Part shown: positions 13,804 to 19,297 of the stretch, piece after piece
Layout of the letters: each line of letters starts with the position of its first letter
Numbering within the stretch: position 1 is the first letter of the stretch
Source of the DNA: JBGTLU01 sp041743935
Lineage (GTDB): Bacteria > Bacteroidota > Bacteroidia > Sphingobacteriales > Sphingobacteriaceae
NCBI GenBank assembly: GCA_041743935.1
Contig: JBGTLU010000047.1
Location: 1-19,297 of the forward strand
DNA: 19,297 bases
Direction of reading: 5' to 3'
Position numbers and translations under genes: made by a program
The notes under the pieces: generated by a model
The model's database searches: none
Told to the model about the DNA's origin: nothing
What the model saw: the letters and a program-made list of their open reading frames with translations, nothing else

Positions 13804-14763
13804 ATGACAAGAAATAGAGAATATGCATGGTTTATACTTTCTAATGCGCCGGGTTTTGGTGCAAAGAGTATATATTACATTTACCATACACTGTTGGCAA
13901 ACCAATTAACAATCAGTGATTTATTGAATTTTAAGCTGAACGATCTGCAAAAACATTTCCCAACTATTGGAAAAGGTAAATTTTCGCGTGCAGATTTCTC
14001 TTGTTTTGCAGAACTAACAGCTAACGATAATCTAAACAAGCAATTTGAGAAACTCGAAGCAGACGGAATATCCATTATTGGTTTAGATGACGAAAGATAT
14101 CCAAATACGGTATTCCAAAACATGGGGGATAATGCTCCGCCAATTTTATACTGCAAAGGAAATTTAGCCTTACTTAATCAAAAAAGTATTGCCATAGTTG
14201 GAGTAAGAGATGCTGATGATTTCGATTCGTTAATCACCAAAAAAGTTGCCCAAAAATTTGCGGAGAATGGGATAAATGTAACATCGGGCTATGCAAATGG
14301 GGTTGACACAGCAGCACACGTGGGTGCACTTGAAGCACAAAATACAACCACCTTGGTTTTGAGTTATGGCATGAATCACATGACTATTAAAAAAGAAATG
14401 GATGAGTTAAATTGGCAAAAAAACGCTTTGTTCGTCTCTCAATTTGTTCCCAATAAAAAATTTACGGGCCAACAAGCTGCTATTAGAAACATCTTGATTT
14501 GTGCACTTTCTGAAGCCGTAGTGGTGATTAAATCTGGTCCGGAAAAAGATAACTCAGGAAAAATGAGTGGAACGTTTAATTGCGGAAAATCTGCATTAAA
14601 AATGGGTATTCCTGTCTTTGTTTTAAGTCCATATACTTTAAAATCCCCAGCCCAAGGAAACGCTGATTTAATAAAACTTGGCGGTATTGAGTTTAACAAT
14701 GAAATGGAAATCTTACAACGTATTGAAAAACATCCACCTAAAAAATTAACTTTATTCTCATGA
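13804..14763 (+). CDS. DprA/Smf-like Rossmann (SLOG) protein without winged helix
   Basis: This 319-aa protein resembles DprA, the loader of RecA on single-stranded DNA. An N-terminal helical, HhH/SAM-like region covers about 1-75. The DprA Rossmann core follows: PPILYCKGN, IAIVGVRDADDFD (129-141), TSGYANGVDTAAHVGAL (160-176), LVLSYGMN, RNILICALSEAVVVIKSG (229-245), and GIPVFVLSP ending in NADLIKLGG. The core is divergent: GVRDADDFD replaces the usual GSRxAT, and an insert GPEKDNSGKMSGTFNCGKSAL occupies the SGT/S segment. The C-terminal winged helix of typical DprA is absent. Its ATGA overlap with the DUF2130 gene implies coupled translation. A competence role is less likely than a cassette-specific one. 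Confidence 0.85.
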   Translation: MTRNREYAWFILSNAPGFGAKSIYYIYHTLLANQLTISDLLNFKLNDLQKHFPTIGKGKFSRADFSCFAELTANDNLNKQFEKLEADGISIIGLDDERYPNTVFQNMGDNAPPILYCKGNLALLNQKSIAIVGVRDADDFDSLITKKVAQKFAENGINVTSGYANGVDTAAHVGALEAQNTTTLVLSYGMNHMTIKKEMDELNWQKNALFVSQFVPNKKFTGQQAAIRNILICALSEAVVVIKSGPEKDNSGKMSGTFNCGKSALKMGIPVFVLSPYTLKSPAQGNADLIKLGGIEFNNEMEILQRIEKHPPKKLTLFS

Positions 14764-16040
14764 ACGAAATCAAATGCCCAAGTTGCCAAAAGACTTTTAA
14801 AGTAGATGAAGCTGGTTTTGCAGACATTCTAAAACAGGTTAGAGACCATAAGTTTGAAGAAGAACTATCGAATCGATTACTGCTTGCTGACAAAGAAAAA
14901 GCCAATGCGGTAGAATTAGCTAAAGCAAATGTCAGAAATACGTTGCAAGAAGAAATTGCAAAAAAAGACAGAGAACTAACCGAGCTTAAAGCGCAAAGTG
15001 AGGTGGCATTGTCTCAAAAATTAAATGCTAAAGAAGCGGAAATAGCGCAATTAAAAGCAAAAATAGACAATGTGGAGGTGGAGAAAAAATTAGCGGTGAA
15101 TGAGGCTGTTCAGAAAGTGGAAAAACAACGAGACACTTTGGCAAACGAATTAAACACCAAAGAGTTAGAAAAACAAAATCTAGAAAACTCTTTAAAGCAA
15201 CGGTTTTCACAAGAATTGCAAAATAAGGATGCAATTATAAAGTATAAGGAAGATGAAATTGCTCGGTTTAGAGACATGAAGCTGAAACTTTCTACTAAAA
15301 TGCTTGGCGAAAGTTTGGAACAACATTGCGAGATTGAATTTAATAAACTTCGTTCAACAGCATTTCAAAAGTCCTATTTCGAAAAAGATAACGATTCGAA
15401 AACAGGAAGTAAAGGAGATTTTGTTTTTAAAGAGCACGATGCCGAGGGAAATGAAATCATTTCTATCATGTTTGAAATGAAAAATGAGGGCGATGAAACG
15501 GCATCCAAAAAGAAAAATGAAGACTTTTTAAAAGAATTAGATAAAGATAGAAGAGAAAAGAAGTGCGAATATGCAGTTCTGGTAACTCTTTTAGAAGCAG
15601 AAAATGAGCTTTATAATGCCGGAATCGTGGATGTTTCTCATAAATATGAAAAAATGTATGTGGTGCGTCCGCAGTTTTTCATTCCTATTATAACGCTACT
15701 TCGCAATGCCGCCATGAATTCCATTCAGTATAAATCTGAACTTGCTTTGATAAAAAGTCAGAATATTGATATTACCAACTTTGAGGAGAACATGAATAAG
15801 TTCAAAGATGGATTTGCAAGAAATTACGATTTAGCTAGTCGAAAATTTAAAGAGGCAATAGAAGGAATAGATAAAACCATAAAGGAATTGCAAAAAACCA
15901 GAGATGCATTAACTTCCTCAGAAAATAACCTCCGACTTGCAAATGAGAAAACAGAAGATTTAACCATCAAGAAATTGACTCGGGGAAATCCAACCATGAC
16001 AGCAAAATTTGAGGAATTGAAAAAAGGGACAGAATCTTAG
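14760..16040 (+). CDS. DUF2130 coiled-coil protein, possible PD-(D/E)xK nuclease
   Basis: The 426-aa protein opens with a half zinc-ribbon motif (CPSCQKTF, C6/C9). A long charged coiled coil follows (about 30-180, heptad-rich in Glu, Lys, Ala and Leu). The DUF2130 domain (about 180-335) contains LGESLEQHCEIEFNKLRS, KGDFVF (D220) and IMFEMKNE (E239, K241), then a conserved ECAVLVT-type strand (here CEYAVLVTLLEAENELY) and RPQFFIPIITLLRN. A second helical coiled segment closes the protein. The order Asp, about 19 residues, Glu-x-Lys fits a PD-(D/E)xK nuclease core, as in coiled-coil RmuC. That nuclease reading is my inference, as DUF2130 has no assigned function that I know. Start overlaps the DprA-like stop by 4 bases. 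Confidence 0.88.
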   Translation: MNEIKCPSCQKTFKVDEAGFADILKQVRDHKFEEELSNRLLLADKEKANAVELAKANVRNTLQEEIAKKDRELTELKAQSEVALSQKLNAKEAEIAQLKAKIDNVEVEKKLAVNEAVQKVEKQRDTLANELNTKELEKQNLENSLKQRFSQELQNKDAIIKYKEDEIARFRDMKLKLSTKMLGESLEQHCEIEFNKLRSTAFQKSYFEKDNDSKTGSKGDFVFKEHDAEGNEIISIMFEMKNEGDETASKKKNEDFLKELDKDRREKKCEYAVLVTLLEAENELYNAGIVDVSHKYEKMYVVRPQFFIPIITLLRNAAMNSIQYKSELALIKSQNIDITNFEENMNKFKDGFARNYDLASRKFKEAIEGIDKTIKELQKTRDALTSSENNLRLANEKTEDLTIKKLTRGNPTMTAKFEELKKGTES

Positions 16041-16049
16041 TAAAAGCCA

Positions 16050-16322
16050 ATGGCACTTAACTTAAAAACAATGTTAATAATAATTAGAGTTAAATGGGCA
16101 CTGCGAAAAGCGGTGCACTTTTTATTTATTAATGTTTTACTTGCGCTAGGCCTAATGTTCGTTTTACATATGGTAGATGTGCATTTATTTGAAACGCCAA
16201 ACCCTACGAATCCTTTTTTGCTACCCTTCGACCATTTTATCTGGATATTCTTAATGTGTGTTTATATATGCTTACCTATTTACATATTCTATAGACTATT
16301 AAAATATTCTATAAACTATTAA
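16050..16322 (+). CDS. Small two-helix membrane protein, unknown
   Basis: The 90-aa product has two strong hydrophobic segments (about 22-41, VHFLFINVLLALGLMFVLHM, and 63-82, FIWIFLMCVYICLPIYIFY in shortened form) joined by a loop with several prolines (ETPNPTNPFLLPFDH). The N-terminus is basic. No family is recognised. It starts 9 bp after the DUF2130 stop and ends 8 bp before a bidirectional terminator, so it is the last gene of the cassette transcript. An alternative start is the Met at residue 8. Small membrane partners are common in effector modules, but nothing here proves such a role. Confidence 0.6.
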   Translation: MALNLKTMLIIIRVKWALRKAVHFLFINVLLALGLMFVLHMVDVHLFETPNPTNPFLLPFDHFIWIFLMCVYICLPIYIFYRLLKYSINY

Positions 16323-16329
16323 CATATTG

Positions 16330-16369
16330 AAAACAAGTTAGCGCATGTATTCACGCGCTAACTTGTTTT
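16330..16369. terminator. Bidirectional terminator at the right edge of the WYL cassette
   Basis: Perfect 15-bp arms AAAACAAGTTAGCGC (16330-16344) and GCGCTAACTTGTTTT (16355-16369) with a 10-nt loop. A/T-rich ends on both sides let it act for the + strand cassette and the - strand DUF1801 gene, whose stop codon (16358-16360) lies inside the right arm. Confidence 0.88.
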
Positions 16370-16780
16370 ATACGTTTCTCGCATGTGTGCTACAGAAGCA
16401 GTGATTAATTCTTTAAGAACTGCTTGGTTTACATCCTCTAGTTTTTGGATATAAAGACAAGATTTTCCGGTTTTATGTTTCCCTAGTTTTTGCAACAATG
16501 CATCGTAACTACTAAAACCAGCCATGATGTACAAAGTGATGTTTTGTTTACGAGGTGAAAAGCCCGTTATAAAAAATTCGCCCGAGTGGCTACTTGCATA
16601 TTTGTATTGATATTTGCCAAAACCAATCATGCTAGCCCCCCATATTTGAGGCGATTCTCCAGTGATTTCGGTCATCATTTGGTTTATTTTAATGCAATCG
16701 GCTTTTATTCCCTCTTTTTCTATGCGACTTAAAAATTCCTCGATTTTTTCGTCACCGGCCTTGGTTTTTAGCTCATACAT
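16358..16780 (-). CDS. DUF1801 domain protein
   Basis: The product is 140 aa from the ATG at 16780 (a TTG two codons upstream is also in frame). It is a DUF1801 (YdhG-like) domain with the typical central block SPQIWGASMIGFGKYQYKYASSHSGEFFITGFSPRKQ (quoted only to locate residues about 44-80 by its key groups IWG, GFGKY and GFSPRK), then LYIMAGFSSYDALLQKLGKHKTGKSCLYIQKLEDV. The fold is that of the small CyaY/YjbR-like alpha-beta proteins; no catalytic activity is known. It starts 7 bp after the stop of the acyl-CoA ligase, so the two are probably cotranscribed, though no functional link is evident. Confidence 0.85.
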   Translation of the reverse strand: MYELKTKAGDEKIEEFLSRIEKEGIKADCIKINQMMTEITGESPQIWGASMIGFGKYQYKYASSHSGEFFITGFSPRKQNITLYIMAGFSSYDALLQKLGKHKTGKSCLYIQKLEDVNQAVLKELITASVAHMRETYKTS

Positions 16781-16787
16781 AAGCAAA

Positions 16788-18329
16788 CTATCTTAATTCT
16801 CGTTTTAGAATTTTACCCGTAGCACTCATGGGTAAGGATGGCATGAACGCCACTTTTCGTGGGTATTTATAGGAAGCAATTCGTTCTTTGGTCCAGTTAA
16901 TTAACTCTTCATCTGTTACGTTCTGGTTTTCTTTTAATACCACACAAGCTTTAATTTCTTCCCCAAACTGCTCATCCGGTACTCCAATTACAGCCACCAA
17001 TGAAACGGCAGGGTGTTGAATAATTAACTCTTCTACTTCGCGAGGATACACATTTAAACCACCTCGTATAATCATGTCTTTGGTGCGGTCTATGATAAAA
17101 TAAAAACCATCTTCGTCTCTTTTGGCAATATCTCCGGAGTGTAGCCATCCGTTTTTTAATGTTTCGGCAGTTTCTTGAGGTTTTTTGTAATAGCCTTTCA
17201 TCACGTTATGCCCTTTGTAGCAAAGCTCACCGGGTTCGTTAGTTGCAACTTCGTTCCCATCCGTATCTACCAATTTAACTTCAACCCCCCAAACAGGAGT
17301 ACCCACTGAACCTGGCTTGCGGCCTACATCTATCTGATTAAAAGAAACCACCGGAGAACCTTCTGACATGCCATAGCCTTCCAGAATTGGTACTTTATAT
17401 ATCTTCTCAAAATCTTCTAAAACTTTAACTGGCAATGAGGCGCCGCCTGATGCACAAAGCTTTAAGTTTTTAGCTACTCGTTCTATCAAGGCATTATCCT
17501 CTTTATAATTTACTAAGCCCCAATACATGGTAGGTACACCAGCAAAAATGGTTACTTTGTTTTTATCCATTTGCTGTAAAACCGAAGCCGCTTCAAACCT
17601 AGGTACCAACACTGCCGAAGCACCTTTATACAATCCAGCATTCATCATGGCCGACATGGCAAAAATGTGAAAGAGTGGCAACACGATTAACAAGGTATCG
17701 GAATTTTCAATCCGAATTAAATCAGATAAAACCATGGCATTGAGCAGTAAATTACTGTGTGTAAGTTCGGCTCCTTTTGGTTTTCCGGTGGTTCCGGAGG
17801 TGTACACAATAATAGCGGTATCATCTGGCGAAGCCTGAAAAGTATCAAAAACTGCCGCTTGAGTTCCCACTAGTTGACCAAAAGTTGTGGTATTTTCTAT
17901 GGGCGATGGATCAGTAGGTTGTGGCGTAATGACAAAGAAATGCTCGCAACTAGCTACATTTTTAAATGCTTCGTGTCCCATTTGAGCCATAGGTAACTCT
18001 GCGGTTCCTACAAAACAGAAATAAGCTTTTGCATCACTATCTTGTAAATGGTATTTTATTTCGTCTGTTTTTAATAAAACAGATAACGGCACTACCGCAG
18101 CACCGGTTTTTAAAATCCCGAAATAGATAGCCGGAAAATAAGGCAAATTCAAACAACTAAGTGCCACTTTATCGCCGGGTTTTATGCCTTTTTGTATTAG
18201 TCCGTTTGCAACCCGATTGGCTAAATCGTTTACTTGTTTGAAGGATAAGGAAGTATCCATAAAAACATAAGCTGCTTTTTCTGGATATTTTCTGGCACTA
18301 CTCTCTAATAGGGTGGATAAGTTTAGCAT
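16788..18329 (-). CDS. Long-chain fatty-acid-CoA ligase (AMP-forming)
   Basis: The 513-aa protein is a full-length member of the ANL adenylating enzymes, activating a fatty acid with ATP and joining it to CoA. Motifs in order: phosphate-binding IVYTSGTTGKPKG (174-186); PLFHIFAM (218-225); GYGMSEGSPVVS (318-329), which contacts the adenylate; GWLHSGDIAKRDEDGFYFIIDRTKDMI around D400 and R415, with the GGLNVYPREVEE hinge after it; and the catalytic lysine K507 in SATGKILKREL. It is closer in length and motif detail to medium/long-chain ligases than to acetyl-CoA synthetase. The exact chain length cannot be read from sequence. It is cytosolic, with no membrane segment. The ATG at 18329 follows a 68-bp gap after the DUF2071 gene. 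Confidence 0.92.
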   Translation of the reverse strand: MLNLSTLLESSARKYPEKAAYVFMDTSLSFKQVNDLANRVANGLIQKGIKPGDKVALSCLNLPYFPAIYFGILKTGAAVVPLSVLLKTDEIKYHLQDSDAKAYFCFVGTAELPMAQMGHEAFKNVASCEHFFVITPQPTDPSPIENTTTFGQLVGTQAAVFDTFQASPDDTAIIVYTSGTTGKPKGAELTHSNLLLNAMVLSDLIRIENSDTLLIVLPLFHIFAMSAMMNAGLYKGASAVLVPRFEAASVLQQMDKNKVTIFAGVPTMYWGLVNYKEDNALIERVAKNLKLCASGGASLPVKVLEDFEKIYKVPILEGYGMSEGSPVVSFNQIDVGRKPGSVGTPVWGVEVKLVDTDGNEVATNEPGELCYKGHNVMKGYYKKPQETAETLKNGWLHSGDIAKRDEDGFYFIIDRTKDMIIRGGLNVYPREVEELIIQHPAVSLVAVIGVPDEQFGEEIKACVVLKENQNVTDEELINWTKERIASYKYPRKVAFMPSLPMSATGKILKRELR

Positions 18330-18397
18330 AACAGGATTTACATTAAATATAAACCCTTAAAGTAGGAATTTTAATTGAAAAGTAATTTTTGTACCGA

Positions 18398-19108
18398 TTA
18401 GATTTTTTTACCCATCCGCACCAAAATATCTGATCCATCTGCTACCAATACGGAGTTTGGATTTGCATCGGCCAAAAACGAAAAGTTTGCACCATATAAA
18501 TCCTTGAAATCTACATCTAAAGAATACCCAGTAACCGGAAAAGCGTTCCATCTTGGGTGTTCCACTCCATATTCAGAAGTTTTGGCATCAGTTAATTTGG
18601 TGTATCCCCAGTAATGTTCGGTAATGAATTCCTCAATACTATTCTCCACAATTTGGCCGGATTGGCTATCACATTCAACAGAAAAACGGTTCCAATCTGA
18701 TTTTTTCCAAGTGTACTCCACCGTTAATTTTTCTGGAGTGTGTTGGATATTATTTCTTACCGGCATGGTTTCATAGTGCTCGCCATAAAATGTATTTGCT
18801 ACAAAAGTTATTGCAGGTTTAGGCACAATCTCACTGATAAAGACAGTACCTCGTTTCCAAACATTATCCTCTTTATATCGAACATAGAAACGCAAATTAA
18901 CTTCCGTAAAATCTGAATGAAACGGAACACGAATGCCTAATACTTTCGTATCGTAAAACCGAAACCCAACCAAACTCACATAACAGTTACCTTCAAAAAA
19001 ATCGAGTTCCGTTTTGTAGGGCACATAAGGTTTTAAAATCTCAGGGTCGATGGCATAATTTGCCATAGCCAAGTAATTCCAATTAGCGGTAAGAAAAGTT
19101 TTAGGCAT
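18398..19108 (-). CDS. DUF2071 (YqjF-like) protein
   Basis: The 236-aa protein is a DUF2071/YqjF-type member, related to acetoacetate decarboxylase-like beta barrels. Telltale segments are TANWNYLAMANYAIDPEILKPYVP, LDFFEGNCYVSLVGFRF, a VPFHSDFTEVNLRFYVR strand block, and GTVFISEIVPKPAITFVANTFYGEHYE, ending in the GADFSFL-like YGANFSFLADANPNSVLVADGSDI. No reaction is established for this branch. Neither signal peptide nor membrane segment is present. It reads in the same direction as the VOC gene upstream (30 bp apart) and the acyl-CoA ligase downstream, which suggests one transcript but not one pathway. Confidence 0.85.
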   Translation of the reverse strand: MPKTFLTANWNYLAMANYAIDPEILKPYVPYKTELDFFEGNCYVSLVGFRFYDTKVLGIRVPFHSDFTEVNLRFYVRYKEDNVWKRGTVFISEIVPKPAITFVANTFYGEHYETMPVRNNIQHTPEKLTVEYTWKKSDWNRFSVECDSQSGQIVENSIEEFITEHYWGYTKLTDAKTSEYGVEHPRWNAFPVTGYSLDVDFKDLYGANFSFLADANPNSVLVADGSDILVRMGKKI

Positions 19109-19138
19109 GCTGAATTAACATATTAGAGTGATGGATGT

Positions 19139-19297
19139 TTAATTTAATTCTGCCAATAAATTTTCTATATCTAATCTTTCAGTAATCATAGCTAATTCAC
19201 CGGATGGGGAATAAGGCCATTGTACTTTGGGTTTATCCCAATATAATTCCACACCATTTTGGTCGGGGTCGTTTAGGTAAATTGCTTCGGAAACACC
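19139..19297 (-). CDS. VOC/glyoxalase-family protein, 3' end only
   Basis: The frame enters from the right edge and gives 52 residues before a TAA at 19139. The sequence begins GVSEAIYLNDPDQNGVELYWD, the characteristic final strand pair of vicinal-oxygen-chelate enzymes (glyoxalase/extradiol dioxygenase type). In this family the Glu of the xELYW motif is a metal ligand. After it come KPKVQWPYSPSGE and a terminal helix, as in the CatE-like members. The first and central parts lie outside the window, so the substrate cannot be judged. It is 30 bp upstream of the DUF2071 gene. Confidence 0.85.
   Translation of the reverse strand, partial: GVSEAIYLNDPDQNGVELYWDKPKVQWPYSPSGELAMITERLDIENLLAELN

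Noticed and set aside
14439..14789. Minus-strand ORF of 116 codons inside the DprA-like gene
   Set aside because: It lies opposite a gene with clear motifs and its translation has no recognisable domain.
16788..18329. Non-ribosomal peptide or polyketide loading enzyme
   Set aside because: The adenylating protein is stand-alone, ends with the ligase K507 motif and has no carrier-protein partner nearby.

Overview
The window looks like a chromosomal segment of a Bacteroidota (Bacteroidetes) bacterium. It has low G+C, and no gene start shows a clear Shine-Dalgarno site. Lineage-typical families include a CarboxypepD-like/plug/beta-barrel outer-membrane protein, a six-bladed beta-propeller lipoprotein, DUF3127, DUF2007 and a small stand-alone GIY-YIG protein. 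I see no rRNA, tRNA, CRISPR array or insertion sequence.

Layout. 1-932 (-): 5' part of a secreted TPR protein. 1010-1378 (+): MsrB. 1382-3793 (-): outer-membrane beta-barrel protein. Divergent from it are a small four-cysteine secreted peptide (3880-4122) and a six-bladed propeller lipoprotein (4187-5368), separated by a 36-nt palindrome. 5365-6811 (-): ApaG and a DusB-type tRNA dihydrouridine synthase. 6857-9466 (+): a tightly overlapping operon of CPBP membrane protease, DUF2007, CdsA and Psd; the last two are phospholipid synthesis enzymes.

9467-10492 is a repeat-rich, mostly non-coding block. It holds about three tandem copies of a ~170-bp unit and a family of REP-like hairpins. A 95-aa GIY-YIG nuclease gene sits between hairpin pairs. 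The hairpin arms differ between copies but change in a base-pair-preserving way, so this is the best candidate here for an uncharacterised mobile or repeat-maintenance system.

10493-11656 (-) is a THUMP/RlmL-like RNA methyltransferase, divergent from a DUF3127 protein (11699-12073) whose tail resembles the SSB C-terminal tip and which ends in a strong terminator. Between that terminator and a bidirectional terminator at 16330-16369 lies an accessory-looking block on the + strand: WYL regulator, unknown 107-aa protein, 41-aa ORF (possible SLOG-type remnant), DprA-like Rossmann protein, coiled-coil DUF2130 protein with a PD-(D/E)xK-like motif, and a small membrane protein. This resembles a WYL-controlled DNA-processing or defence cassette; that function is inference.

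The right end (- strand) returns to housekeeping genes: DUF1801 protein, acyl-CoA ligase, DUF2071 (YqjF-like) protein and the 3' end of a VOC/glyoxalase protein. Several open frames run upstream to TTG or GTG codons; I preferred the internal ATG where it fits family length or context better.
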